This document shows positions 19,939-28,936 of a stretch of 64,000 nucleotides of DNA, in pieces. The first letter of the stretch is position 1, and each line of letters begins with the position of its first letter. A program made the translations under genes and the position numbers. This stretch comes from Streptomyces sp. ADI95-17 (lineage in GTDB: Bacteria > Actinomycetota > Actinomycetes > Streptomycetales > Streptomycetaceae): the NCBI RefSeq assembly GCF_003846175.1, contig NZ_ML123050.1, forward strand, positions 780,409-844,408. The letters are read 5' to 3'. The notes under the pieces were generated by a model. The model saw only the letters and a program-made list of their open reading frames with translations, was not told the DNA's origin and did not search any database.

Positions 19939-20943
19939 ATGAGATGTGTGATCCGCAGCGAGAGAACCAGACGTGCGGCCGTGGCCGTACTACGTGTCCT
20001 GGCCGTCACCGCTGCCTACTACGCGGCCGGAGGGCTCGGCCTCATCCGGGAGGTGTCCGTCCACGGTGCGGTCGTCACACCGCTCTGGCCGCCGACGGGC
20101 ATCGCGCTGGGGGCCCTGATCTACCTGGGCCTGAGCGCCTGGCCCGGGATCGCGCTGGGCTCCCTGCTCGTCGTCACCACGCTCAGCGGCTCGGTCACGC
20201 CCTCCACCTTCGCCGTCGTGGCGGGGAACACCGCGGCCCCGGTCTGTTCGTACCTGATACTCCGCAGAGCGGGCTTCCGCAAGGAGCTGGACCGGTTGCG
20301 CGACGGGGTCATGCTGGTCTTCCTGGGCGCGCTGGCCGGGATGGTCATCAGCGCCACCGTGGGCGCGGGCATGCTGGTGCTGGACGGGAAGCTGCCCCCG
20401 AGCGGGTTCTGGCCGGTCTGGGCGGCATGGTGGTCGGGGGACGCGATGGGGGTGCTCGTGGTCACTCCCATGCTGCTCGTGCTGCGCAGACTGCGGATGC
20501 CCCGGACCACCGACCGGTGGATCGAGGCGAGCGCGCTGCTGGTCGTCTCGGTCGTGGTCTCGCTGGTGGCGACCCGGAGTTCACTGGCGATGATCTATCT
20601 GGTGTTCCCGCTGCTCATCTGGGCCGCCCTGCGCTTCCAGCTGGCGGGGAGCGCGCCCTGCGCGCTGCTGGTGTCGGTGCTGGCGGCGATCGCGGGAACG
20701 GAGGGGGTGGGTCCGTTCGAGGGCCAGACGATCCTGCATGTGATGGTCAACCTCGCCGTGCTCAACGGGTGTGTGGCGCTGACCGCGCTGTTGCTCGCGG
20801 CGGTCGTGACCGAACAGAGCAACATCCGGCACCGGATCGAGCGCGCCTGCGAGGAATTGGCCGAAGTGGTCGACCATCTGGCGCCGGGGAGGGCGGAGGC
20901 CGCCTGGCCGTCCCGGCCCGACGACGAACTCGACAGCCGCTGA
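19939..20943 (+). CDS. MASE1-domain integral membrane protein
   Basis: A 334-residue protein consisting almost entirely of a MASE1 domain, a predicted membrane sensory module of about eight to ten helices usually fused to histidine kinase, GGDEF or SpoIIE output domains. The family motif HGAVVTPLWPPTGIALGAL is clear, as is WPGIALGSLLV and later WWSGDAMGVLVVTPMLLVL. No output domain follows; after the last helix there is only a ~40-residue hydrophilic tail with ELAEVVDHLAP. The neighbouring SpoIIE-type phosphatase 150 bases upstream might act as a separate partner, which is inference. Confidence 0.88.
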   Translation: MRCVIRSERTRRAAVAVLRVLAVTAAYYAAGGLGLIREVSVHGAVVTPLWPPTGIALGALIYLGLSAWPGIALGSLLVVTTLSGSVTPSTFAVVAGNTAAPVCSYLILRRAGFRKELDRLRDGVMLVFLGALAGMVISATVGAGMLVLDGKLPPSGFWPVWAAWWSGDAMGVLVVTPMLLVLRRLRMPRTTDRWIEASALLVVSVVVSLVATRSSLAMIYLVFPLLIWAALRFQLAGSAPCALLVSVLAAIAGTEGVGPFEGQTILHVMVNLAVLNGCVALTALLLAAVVTEQSNIRHRIERACEELAEVVDHLAPGRAEAAWPSRPDDELDSR

Positions 20944-21351
20944 GCACCACGCGTCGCTCCGGCACCACCGATGGCCCCGCCTCCACACCGAAACAATCCG
21001 GCCATCGGCCGTCACCACATGCGCACTCGCTCGTTTGTTGGCCGGGGAAGGTCTCCCGACAGCACACCGCTGCGGACGAACCTGGTGGACACGCCGGACA
21101 GTTGACCGGCGTACATGTCCGCACACAACCCGATTCAGGTGCATTCCAAATGCCAACACTTACTCACAGACCCAGCGATCCGGCGCGGAACGGGACGAGA
21201 TCCGAGTCAGTGCGCATGTCTGAACTTCACGAGAACTCCAGCGAAATGGCACGTCTGTGGATATCGTGCACCGAGCGAGGGCGCATCCGTCAGTCCATGA
21301 GATCGGCGGATGCGCCCCGTTTGTGACGATGCAACTGTGACTGGGGGGTTC
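20944..21351 (+). other. Intergenic leader of the priming transferase gene
   Basis: About 400 bases without a convincing gene. Base composition is less GC-rich than the flanks (for example 21080-21260), unlike coding DNA here. Short frames in this stretch have no family resemblance and no consistent codon pattern. A strong hairpin lies near its 3' end at 21279-21317. It probably contains the promoter and a long 5' leader for the exopolysaccharide priming transferase. Confidence 0.55.
21279..21317 (+). promoter_or_regulatory. Leader hairpin, possible attenuator
   Basis: Perfect 11-base arms GGGCGCATCCG (21279-21289) and CGGATGCGCCC (21307-21317) enclose a 17-base loop, followed by CGTTTGT. 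The structure ends 34 bases before the transferase ATG, within its expected leader. It could be an intrinsic terminator of an upstream transcript or an attenuator for the exopolysaccharide genes. Confidence 0.6.
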
Positions 21352-22899
21352 ATGGGGCATGTCGAGCTACCCGATTCGGACAGAACAGGACCCGTGGGAC
21401 TGGTGGGGGCACCACGTCCGCGCACCGTCTCGAATCGGCCTCGCAGCAACGGACTCGACGAATTGTGGCAGGCGCCGGCCGCACCGCGTGAGCGTTCCGG
21501 GCCGGCCGCCGCGAAGATCAGGGCGACCGGGTGCATACCCGTGGTCGCCGGTGTGGAGCTCCTCGGCCTCGGAGTTCCGGCCCTGCTCGTACTGCGCGCG
21601 GGCGGACAGTCCCGGGCCGTGCTGGCCGCGGCCGCGGCCGCACTGGCGTGGTCCGCGCTGCGGGCCGTGCGCGGCCGGTACGCGCAGCGGCCGCCGGGCG
21701 GACCGTCGGGGGTGCTGAGCACGGCCGGCGACTGGCTGCTGTTCCTGGGCGTGCTCGCCGTGCTGCACACCGCGACCGGCGGTGCGCTCGACCCCACGAC
21801 GGCGGTCGTGGCACTGCTGCCCGGACTGTCGGCGGGAATCGGGGCGCAGGCCCTGCGGCGGCTGCCGTGGCCGGGACGCCGCCCGCGGGCGGTCCGGCGG
21901 GTGCTGGTGGTGGGCGAGGCTCCGGGCGTGGACCGCGCCGTCCGGCTGCTCGCGGCCCGCGCGGATCATCCGTACTCGGTCGTGGCCGCGGTCCCGGTGG
22001 GTACCGCGCCGCTGGAGTGCGGGGTGCCGGTGCCGGGCCGGCTGGCACCGGCACCGGCCGACGACGATGTGTCGACCGTGCTGGGCGGGGCCTTCGCCCA
22101 GGACGCGGACCTGGCACTGGTGGTCCCCGGGCCCCAGCTCTCCGAAGAACGGCTGTGCCGGCTCTCCTGGGGACTGCACGACGGCGGGCTCGCGCTGTCC
22201 GTTCTCCCGGGCCTCTCCGGCATCGCGGCCGGCCGGGTGCGGGCCACCGCCGCGGCCGGGCTCACCCTGCTGCACATCGCGCCGCCGCTGCGCCGGGGGC
22301 CGCAACCGGCCCTGAAGGCCGTCGTGGACCGGGTCGGCGCCGCTCTGGGCCTGCTGGTCCTGACCCCCCTGCTGGTGCTGATCGGGGCGGCGGTACGGTT
22401 CGGTTCCGACGGGCCGGTGTTCCACCGCCAGGTCCGGCAGGGGCAGCACAACCGGCCATTCACGATGTGGAAGTTCCGCACCATGGTGGCCGACGCCGAG
22501 GCCCGCAAGGACCGGCTCCGCACCGCGAACGAGATCGACGGCCCGATGTTCAAGATGCGCCGCGATCCCCGGGTGACCGGAATCGGCCGCCTGCTGCGCC
22601 GGACGTCCCTCGACGAGCTCCCACAACTTCTCAATGTGCTCCGCGGCGACATGTCCCTCGTCGGACCGCGCCCGCCGTTGCCGGAGGAGGTGTCCCGCTA
22701 CGACGAACGCGAGTTCCGGCGGCTGTCGGTGAAGCCCGGACTGACCGGCCTGTGGCAGGTCAGCGGCCGCTCGGACCTGTCCTGGCAGGAGACCGTCTCG
22801 CTCGATCTGTGGTACGTCGACAACTGGTCGATGGCCACGGACATGGGACTCATGGCCCGTACGCTGCGCGCCGTCACCGACGGCCGCGGGGCCTACTGA
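21352..22899 (+). CDS. Undecaprenyl-phosphate sugar phosphotransferase (exopolysaccharide priming enzyme)
   Basis: A 515-residue membrane enzyme that starts polymer synthesis by moving a sugar-1-phosphate onto undecaprenyl phosphate. The N-terminal half holds four hydrophobic helices and a CoA-binding-like Rossmann segment (RRVLVVGEAPGVDRAVRLL). The C-terminal bacterial sugar transferase domain shows KAVVDRVGAALGLLVLTPLL, the conserved WKFRTMV, RRTSLDELPQLLNVL, GDMSLVGPRPP and GLTGLWQVSGRSDLSW motifs. The ATG follows GGGGGG at short spacing; a GTG at 21337 is an alternative. It heads the exopolysaccharide locus. The sugar moved cannot be told from sequence; glucose or galactose phosphate is common in this family. 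Confidence 0.9.
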   Translation: MGHVELPDSDRTGPVGLVGAPRPRTVSNRPRSNGLDELWQAPAAPRERSGPAAAKIRATGCIPVVAGVELLGLGVPALLVLRAGGQSRAVLAAAAAALAWSALRAVRGRYAQRPPGGPSGVLSTAGDWLLFLGVLAVLHTATGGALDPTTAVVALLPGLSAGIGAQALRRLPWPGRRPRAVRRVLVVGEAPGVDRAVRLLAARADHPYSVVAAVPVGTAPLECGVPVPGRLAPAPADDDVSTVLGGAFAQDADLALVVPGPQLSEERLCRLSWGLHDGGLALSVLPGLSGIAAGRVRATAAAGLTLLHIAPPLRRGPQPALKAVVDRVGAALGLLVLTPLLVLIGAAVRFGSDGPVFHRQVRQGQHNRPFTMWKFRTMVADAEARKDRLRTANEIDGPMFKMRRDPRVTGIGRLLRRTSLDELPQLLNVLRGDMSLVGPRPPLPEEVSRYDEREFRRLSVKPGLTGLWQVSGRSDLSWQETVSLDLWYVDNWSMATDMGLMARTLRAVTDGRGAY

Positions 22900-22962
22900 G
22901 AGCGGCGGCCGTCCATGCGAGTGGCGCGAAGTCCCTCACGCATCACCGGCGTCGGGCCGGAA

Positions 22963-23946
22963 TCAGATCTGCGCGGGCTGCCGGTCCAGCCACCATGCGT
23001 AGGTCTGGGCGATGCCGTCACGCAGGGCGATCCGCGGTGCGAAACCCAGCGAGGCGAGCCGGGAGATGTCGAGCAGTTTGCGCGGGGTGCCGTCGGGCTT
23101 CGTCGTGTCCCATTCGACAGCACCCTGATATTCCGTCACATCCTGTACTGTGGCGGCCAGTTCGCGGATCGTCAGATCGTCTCCGCAGCCGATGTTGACC
23201 GGCTCGTCGCCGTCGTACCGCTCCAGCAGCAGAAGGCATGCGGCGGCCAGGTCGTCCACGTGCAGGAACTCCCGGCGGGGACTGCCGGAGCCCCAGAGCG
23301 TGACCGTGGACGAACCGTCCCGGCGCGCCTCGTGGAAGCGCCGGATCAGCGCGGGCAGCACATGCGAGGACTCCAGGTCGAAGTTGTCGCCCGGACCGTA
23401 GAGGTTGGTGGGCATGGCGCTGATGTACGAGGCGCCGTACTGCCGGCGGTAGGAGCGGGTCTGCACGATTCCGGCGATCTTGGCCAGCGCGTACGCCTCG
23501 TTGGTCGGCTCCAACGGGCCGGTGAGCAGAGCGCTTTCGGGGATCGGCTGCGGGGCGTGCCTGGGGTAGATGCAGGACGAGCCGAGGAAGAGCAGCCGCT
23601 CGACCCCGGCCGCGTGCGCCCCGGCGACGACGCTCAGCTGGATGCGCAGATTGTCCTCGATGAACTGCACCGGATACGTGTGGTTGGCCATGATCCCGCC
23701 GACCTTGGCGGCGGCCAGCACCACCGCGTCCGGACGGGCCTCGCGGAGAAACGCCTCGGTCCGGACGGCGTCGCGCAGATCGAGCCGGTCGCGGTCGCGG
23801 GTGACCACCTCGTGCCCCTCGGTGGTGAGGCGGCGCACCACCGCCGAACCGACCAGGCCGCGGTGGCCCGCGACGAACACACGGGCACCGGATCGTAGGA
23901 GGGAACGGACGGATTCCTGCGCAGGGCCGGGGAGATCAGTCGTCAT
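22963..23946 (-). CDS. fcl: GDP-L-fucose synthase (GDP-4-keto-6-deoxymannose epimerase/reductase)
   Basis: A 327-residue short-chain dehydrogenase/reductase that converts GDP-4-keto-6-deoxy-D-mannose to GDP-L-fucose with NADPH. The Rossmann motif VAGHRGLVGSAVVRRL, the stretch AAKVGGIMANHTYPVQFIEDNL, the active-site SSCIYP and the YALAK catalytic Tyr/Lys, followed by MPTNLYGPGDNFDLESSHVLPA, are all diagnostic for the Fcl/WcaG branch. The reading start at ATG 23946 leaves a 20-residue lead before the Rossmann fold, slightly longer than usual. It faces gmd across 128 bases, so the two steps of GDP-fucose synthesis are divergently arranged. Confidence 0.95.
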   Translation of the reverse strand: MTTDLPGPAQESVRSLLRSGARVFVAGHRGLVGSAVVRRLTTEGHEVVTRDRDRLDLRDAVRTEAFLREARPDAVVLAAAKVGGIMANHTYPVQFIEDNLRIQLSVVAGAHAAGVERLLFLGSSCIYPRHAPQPIPESALLTGPLEPTNEAYALAKIAGIVQTRSYRRQYGASYISAMPTNLYGPGDNFDLESSHVLPALIRRFHEARRDGSSTVTLWGSGSPRREFLHVDDLAAACLLLLERYDGDEPVNIGCGDDLTIRELAATVQDVTEYQGAVEWDTTKPDGTPRKLLDISRLASLGFAPRIALRDGIAQTYAWWLDRQPAQI

Positions 23947-24074
23947 GGCCCGGATTCTGCCAGCACCCGCGGCCTGCGGTGATGTTTTGCCGCAGAACGC
24001 TCAATCCCGGTATTTCGACGGGAAATATTCGGTGCGGAACAACAGCCGCTGAGGCGACCAGAGAAGGGGGAGTC

Positions 24075-25088
24075 GTGGCGAAGACCGCGCTCATCACCGG
24101 TGTGACCGGACAGGACGGCTCGTACCTGTCCGAGCTGCTGCTCGACAAGGGGTACACGGTCCATGGCCTGATACGCCGCTCGTCGAGCTTCAACACCGAA
24201 CGCATAGACCACATCTACCAGGGACCGGAGGAGGAGAACCGCTCGTTCGTCCTGCACCACGCCGATCTCGCCGACGGTGTCGCGCTGGTGAATCTGCTGC
24301 GTGACATCCGGCCGGACGAGGTCTACAACCTGGGTGCGCAGTCGCACGTCCGCGTCTCGTTCGACGCACCGCTGTACACGGGTGACATCACCGGACTCGG
24401 CACCATCCGGCTGCTGGAGGCGGTCCGCGCGAGCGGCATCGACACCCGTGTCTACCAGGCGTCGTCGTCCGAGATGTTCGGCGCCACCCCGCCGCCGCAG
24501 AACGAGGCCACCCCGTTCCATCCGCGGAGCCCGTACAGCGTCGCCAAGGTCTACTCGTACTGGTCCACGGTCAACTACCGTGAGGCGTACGGCATGTTCG
24601 CGGTCAACGGGATCCTGTTCAACCACGAGTCCCCGCGCCGCGGCGAGACCTTCGTGACCCGGAAGATCACTCGCGGGGTGGCCAGGATCAAGGCGGGCCT
24701 GCAGACCCGTCTCCACCTGGGCAACCTCGATGCCGTACGCGACTGGGGGTACGCCCCCGAGTACGTCGAGGCGATGTGGCGGATGCTCCAGTGCGACGTC
24801 CCGGACGACTATGTGGTGGCCACCGGCGAGGGTGTCAGTGTGCGGCAGTTCCTGGAGTACGCCTTCGCACACGCGGGTCTGGACTGGCGCGAGCACGTCC
24901 GGTACGACGCCAAGTACGAAAGACCCAGCGAGGTCGACGCCCTGATCGGGGACGCCACCAAGGCCGAGGAACAGCTCGGCTGGAAACCGGTCGTGCGGTC
25001 GCGGGAGCTCGCCAGGATCATGGTCGAGGCGGACATCCGCCAGCTGTCCGACCAACTCGCCGGAGCCGCCGTGCGGGTGGACCGATGA
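24075..25088 (+). CDS. gmd: GDP-mannose 4,6-dehydratase
   Basis: A 337-residue NADP-dependent enzyme of the short-chain dehydrogenase family that makes GDP-4-keto-6-deoxy-D-mannose from GDP-D-mannose. The GTG start (VAKTALITGVTGQDGSYL) follows AGAAGGGGGAG. Family signatures present: GLIRRSSSFNTERIDH, YNLGAQSHVRVSFD, the SSEMFG active-site loop, YSVAKVYSYW with catalytic Tyr/Lys, and FNHESPRRGETFVTRKI. Standard length. It is divergent from fcl and is followed by the LamG gene after about 70 bases, so it may head the operon that continues through the lipoprotein and GT2 genes. Confidence 0.95.
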   Translation: MAKTALITGVTGQDGSYLSELLLDKGYTVHGLIRRSSSFNTERIDHIYQGPEEENRSFVLHHADLADGVALVNLLRDIRPDEVYNLGAQSHVRVSFDAPLYTGDITGLGTIRLLEAVRASGIDTRVYQASSSEMFGATPPPQNEATPFHPRSPYSVAKVYSYWSTVNYREAYGMFAVNGILFNHESPRRGETFVTRKITRGVARIKAGLQTRLHLGNLDAVRDWGYAPEYVEAMWRMLQCDVPDDYVVATGEGVSVRQFLEYAFAHAGLDWREHVRYDAKYERPSEVDALIGDATKAEEQLGWKPVVRSRELARIMVEADIRQLSDQLAGAAVRVDR

Positions 25089-25161
25089 GACCGCCCGGCA
25101 CCGGTACAACAGCCACCGCGGCGGTCCGGCCGCGGCCCGTTCACACCTTCGGAGCTGAATG

Positions 25162-27423
25162 ATGTACGCAACCACGGGCCGCGGACGCGCCGGCCGCGGC
25201 CGGGTACGTGCCGCCGCCGGCGCGCTCTGCCTGCTCGCCGGAGCACTGTCCGCAGCCGCCGCGTCCGGGGGCTCCCCGGCCGCGGCCCTGACCCCGCCGG
25301 TCTCCCTGACCGCGGACGACCTCACCACCTGGCAGACCAACGGCATCGTGTGGTCGATGGCCGCGTCGGACGCCGGTGTCGTCTACACCGGCGGCACCTT
25401 CTCCACCGTCCGGCCGCCGGACGCGGCACCCGGCACCTCGGAGCGGCCCGGGGTGAACTTCGCCGCCTTCGACGCCGCGACCGGTGCGCCGACCGGTTGC
25501 AGCCTGTCGTTCACACTCTCGTCCGGCACGGCGACCGTACGGGCGCTGGCACTCTCGCCGGACCAGAAGACCCTTTACGTCGGCGGGCAGTTCGGGTCGG
25601 TGAGTGGTGTCGGGGTGAGCAACATCGCCGCGATCGACACCGCGAGCTGCACCCCGCGCAAGGACTTCAAGGTCTCCGTCTCGGCGACGGTGCGGGCCCT
25701 CGCCGTGACCGCCGACACCGTGTATCTGGGCGGTGACTTCAACACGGTGGCCGGGCAGACCAGGAACAAGTTCGCCGCGGTCACCACGGGTGCCGCGCTG
25801 AAGCCGTGGAAGGCGAACGCGGACGAGATCGGCCGGGCCGTCGAGCTGACGCCCGACCGCAAGCACGTACTGCTCGGCGGCAACTTCTTCAAGGTGAACG
25901 GCACCACGTCGCACGCGCTGGCGGTGGTGGACGCCACGACCGGGGCGGTGACCAAGAGCTATCCGGCCGGGTTCATTCCCAACACCTCCACGGTGCAGGA
26001 CCTGACCACCGACGCCACCGGTTTCTACACCGCCAACGAGGGCACCGGAGGGGGCGTCTTCGACGGCCGGATCGCACTGGACCTGAGCGACTTCGAGCAG
26101 CGCTGGCGGGACACCTGCCTCGGCGCCACCCAGGCCGTCCTGGTGCACGACGGCGTGCTGTACAGCGGGAGCCACGCCCATGACTGCGCCACCATGGGCG
26201 AGTTCCCCAACCAGCCGCGCAAGCATCTGCTGGCCCAGTCCGTGGACGACCCGAAGCTGCTGCCCTGGTTCCCGGACACCAACGACGGGATCGGGGAGCC
26301 GGTCGGGCCCCGGGTGATGGCGCAGACCGACAAGGGCGGCCATCACTACCTGTGGGTCGGCGGCGAGTTCACCACCGTCAACGGCTCCGCCCAGCAGGGC
26401 CTGACCAGGTTCGCCGACGGCCCCGACACCGGGGCCCCGTGGGTGCCCAACGTCACCCTGTCCACGCTCACCCCGGGGAAGGTGGTGGTCGACTGGCAGA
26501 CCAGCTTCGACACCGACGACGGGGAACTCACCTACCGGATCTACAAGGACGGCGCGAGCACCCCGGTGCACACCACGACCGGCTACTCGCTGTTCTGGGA
26601 CCGGCCGCAGCTGAGCTGGACCGACACGGACGTGGCGCCTGGCGAGACCCACTCGTACCGGATCAGTGCGAGCGACGGCACCAACACCAGTGCCAAGTCG
26701 ACCGCGGTGTCCGCCACCGTGGCGTCGGCGGCGCAGAAGTACCCCGCCAAGGTGCTCGCGGACGGCGCTTCGCTCTACTGGCGTTACGACGAGGCCGCCT
26801 CGACCCTCGCCGGCGACAGCAGCGGCGGGCGGGACAACGGATTCGTGCGCAACTCCCCCACCCGGCGGGTGACCCCGGCCGCGGTCGCGGGCCCCTCGAC
26901 CGCGATCGGCCTCAACGGTTCGACGCAGTACGTGTACAGCAACAAGCGCCATCCGCAGCCGGCCAGGTTCTCGGTGGAGACCTGGATCAGGACGACGAGC
27001 ACCAAGGGCGGGAAGATCGTCGGCTTCGGCAGTCTGACCATGCAGAACAGCACCCAGTACGACAAGCATGTGTACATGCGTGACAACGGCCGGCTGGTCT
27101 TCGGGGTGAAGAGCGGCAGCGCCCGGACCGTCACCACACCCGCCGCGTACAACAACGGCGCCTGGCACCACGTCGTCGCCACCCAGGGCCCCGGTGGCAT
27201 GGCGCTGTACGTCGACGGGCAGCTCCGCGCCTCCAACGCCCTGTACACCGGCAACGAGAAGTACGACGGCTACTGGCGGGTGGGCGGGGACAACCTGAAC
27301 GGCTGGCCGAGCAGGCCGACGAGCGACTTCTTCGCCGGGCAGATCGACGAGACCGCCGTCTACCCGGCCGCGCTGAGCGGCTCGCAGATCAGTGCCCACT
27401 ACGCGCTGAGGACAGCCGGATGA
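25162..27423 (+). CDS. Secreted beta-propeller / fibronectin-III-like / LamG protein
   Basis: A 753-residue exported protein. A signal peptide ends near residue 43 (GALSAAAASGGSPAAA). Residues ~55-430 contain repeated blades of the form VYTGGTFSTV, LYVGGQFGSV, VYLGGDFNTV, VLLGGNFFKV and LWVGGEFTTV, indicating a delta-60/DUF5122-type beta-propeller. A fibronectin-III-like segment follows (~430-525), then a C-terminal LamG/concanavalin-like domain (~535-750, with FSVETWIRTTSTKGGKIVGF and GAWHHVVATQGPGGMALYVDG). This suggests binding to extracellular polysaccharide. GGAG lies seven bases before the chosen ATG; an ATG one codon earlier is possible. It sits between gmd and a lipoprotein gene with which it overlaps (ATGA), so a role in assembling or anchoring the exopolysaccharide is inferred. 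Confidence 0.85.
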   Translation: MYATTGRGRAGRGRVRAAAGALCLLAGALSAAAASGGSPAAALTPPVSLTADDLTTWQTNGIVWSMAASDAGVVYTGGTFSTVRPPDAAPGTSERPGVNFAAFDAATGAPTGCSLSFTLSSGTATVRALALSPDQKTLYVGGQFGSVSGVGVSNIAAIDTASCTPRKDFKVSVSATVRALAVTADTVYLGGDFNTVAGQTRNKFAAVTTGAALKPWKANADEIGRAVELTPDRKHVLLGGNFFKVNGTTSHALAVVDATTGAVTKSYPAGFIPNTSTVQDLTTDATGFYTANEGTGGGVFDGRIALDLSDFEQRWRDTCLGATQAVLVHDGVLYSGSHAHDCATMGEFPNQPRKHLLAQSVDDPKLLPWFPDTNDGIGEPVGPRVMAQTDKGGHHYLWVGGEFTTVNGSAQQGLTRFADGPDTGAPWVPNVTLSTLTPGKVVVDWQTSFDTDDGELTYRIYKDGASTPVHTTTGYSLFWDRPQLSWTDTDVAPGETHSYRISASDGTNTSAKSTAVSATVASAAQKYPAKVLADGASLYWRYDEAASTLAGDSSGGRDNGFVRNSPTRRVTPAAVAGPSTAIGLNGSTQYVYSNKRHPQPARFSVETWIRTTSTKGGKIVGFGSLTMQNSTQYDKHVYMRDNGRLVFGVKSGSARTVTTPAAYNNGAWHHVVATQGPGGMALYVDGQLRASNALYTGNEKYDGYWRVGGDNLNGWPSRPTSDFFAGQIDETAVYPAALSGSQISAHYALRTAG

Positions 27424-28112
27424 GGCATCCGTTCCGGGTCGGTGCCGCCGTCGTCGTACTGACGGCGGCGCTGGCCGCCTGCGGCTCGTCCGCCGAGGGG
27501 CGGGGCGGCGCCGACGGCGCCGGACCGGCGGCCGCGCGGGCCCCGATCGCCGCCCCGTCGGCCGGGCCCGGCACCACCGCCGCCGACGGCCCCCCGGCGC
27601 CGCGCACGAGTGAGCCGCCGAAGCTTCCCAGCGACGAACTCACCCCGGCCACCGGCTCGTTCAGCAGGAAGCAGAAGGAGTATCTGGTCGACCGGGTACC
27701 CAGAGGCATGGACCCGGCGGCCGTGCTCCAGACCGGTCAGGAGACCTGCGACAGGCTGCGGTTCCTGGTGAAGGCCGACCGCGACGTCGCGGTCGGTGCG
27801 ATCGTGACGGGTGAGATCGCCGACGCGAAGCCCGCCGTCGAGCACCTCTGCACCCAGCACCGGAACCTGCTGCGGGAGGCCGACCGGGGATACCCGGACG
27901 GCACGTACAGGAACGATCAGATCCGGCCGGGCCGCTACCGCGATGTCTCCCCCACCGGAAGCTGCACCTGGCAGATCACCGGGGCGGACGGCAGAACCCT
28001 GGACTCCGGCTCCGCCGCCGGGAAACGGACCTCGATCACCGTGCCCCGGCAGGCCCGTGTCTTCACCTCCACAGGCTGTTACGCCTGGCTGCCCGAAGGG
28101 GACCTCGGATGA
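27420..28112 (+). CDS. Putative lipoprotein of the exopolysaccharide locus
   Basis: A 230-residue probable lipoprotein: short basic N-terminus, hydrophobic core VGAAVVVLTAALA and lipobox LAAC, with Cys near residue 21. A Pro/Ala/Thr-rich linker (about 25-75) leads to a compact C-terminal domain with cysteines in GQETCDRL, EHLCTQH, SCTWQI and STGCYAW, which could pair as disulfides. The last part (about 165-230, DGTYRNDQIRPGRYRDVSPTGSCTW) resembles a small beta-rich adhesion-like fold seen in other Streptomyces extracellular proteins, but I do not recognise a named family with certainty. It overlaps both neighbours by ATGA, so it is translated together with the LamG protein and the GT2 enzyme. 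Confidence 0.75.
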   Translation: MRHPFRVGAAVVVLTAALAACGSSAEGRGGADGAGPAAARAPIAAPSAGPGTTAADGPPAPRTSEPPKLPSDELTPATGSFSRKQKEYLVDRVPRGMDPAAVLQTGQETCDRLRFLVKADRDVAVGAIVTGEIADAKPAVEHLCTQHRNLLREADRGYPDGTYRNDQIRPGRYRDVSPTGSCTWQITGADGRTLDSGSAAGKRTSITVPRQARVFTSTGCYAWLPEGDLG

Positions 28113-28936
28113 GCAGGCTGCCGATAGCCGTGGCGATCCCCACGAAGAACGAGGGGCTCAACATCGCCGAGGCGGTGACATCGGTACTCGGCCATTTCGA
28201 GGCGGTCGTCGTCGTCGATTCGCACAGCACGGACGAGACGGTGAAGATCGCCGAGGAGTGCGGGGCCGAGGTGATCACGTACACCTGGGACGGGGGTCAT
28301 CCGCGCAAGAAGCAGTGGTGTCTGGACCATGTCCGCACCGACCTGGACTGGATCCTGCTGCTCGACGGCGACGAACGGATCGGTCCCGGGCTGCTCGCCG
28401 AACTGCGGCAGATCTTCGCCGACCCGGCAGCACCGAAGCCCGCGGCGTACGACATCCCGCTCGGCTACTGGTTCTCCGGGAAGCGGCTGCGACACGGCTA
28501 CACCATCCGCAAGCGCTCGCTGACCGACCGCACCCGCTGCCGGTATCCGGAGGTGGGCGATCTGGACGCGCCGGGCATCGGTGAGGTCGAGGGCCACTAC
28601 CAGCCGGTCGCCGACTCGGTCGGTTCGCTCCGCAATCCGATCGAGCACCAGGATCTCGACCCGGTCACCGCCTGGTTCGAGCGGCACAACCGCTACTCGG
28701 ACTGGGAGGCATGGCTGGAGCACCATCCCGAGGTCAAGGAACAGGTGCGCAGGGTGAAGTCGCGCCAGGGGCAGCTGTTCCACAAGGCGCCGTTCAAGCC
28801 ACTGGTGTCGTTCGCGTACATGTATCTGTACCGGCGGGGGTTCCTCGACGGGCGGGCGGGGTTCGACTTCGCGCTGGCGATGAGCTTCTACCGCTGGCAG
28901 ATCGCCCTCAAGTCCCGTGAGGGAAAGACCGTTTGA
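28109..28936 (+). CDS. Glycosyltransferase family 2
   Basis: A 275-residue GT-A-fold glycosyltransferase. It opens with the family pattern PIAVAIPTKNEGLNIAEAV, has VVVDSHSTDET as the nucleotide-sugar site, and WILLLDGDERIG as the DxD-type metal motif. The segment GYWFSGKRLRHG and the C-terminal KPLVSFAYMYLYRRGFLDGRAGFDFAL resemble WaaE/KdtX-like and exopolysaccharide GT2 enzymes. One weak hydrophobic segment near the C-terminus suggests membrane association. Donor and acceptor are unknown. Its start overlaps the lipoprotein stop (ATGA); its 3' end overlaps the convergent GT4 gene by 29 bases. Confidence 0.88.
   Translation: MSRLPIAVAIPTKNEGLNIAEAVTSVLGHFEAVVVVDSHSTDETVKIAEECGAEVITYTWDGGHPRKKQWCLDHVRTDLDWILLLDGDERIGPGLLAELRQIFADPAAPKPAAYDIPLGYWFSGKRLRHGYTIRKRSLTDRTRCRYPEVGDLDAPGIGEVEGHYQPVADSVGSLRNPIEHQDLDPVTAWFERHNRYSDWEAWLEHHPEVKEQVRRVKSRQGQLFHKAPFKPLVSFAYMYLYRRGFLDGRAGFDFALAMSFYRWQIALKSREGKTV

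Noticed and set aside
20944..21351. A riboswitch (for example a cyclic dinucleotide class) upstream of the priming transferase
   Set aside because: The stretch has one clear hairpin but I could not match any conserved riboswitch core; it is reported only as a hairpin.
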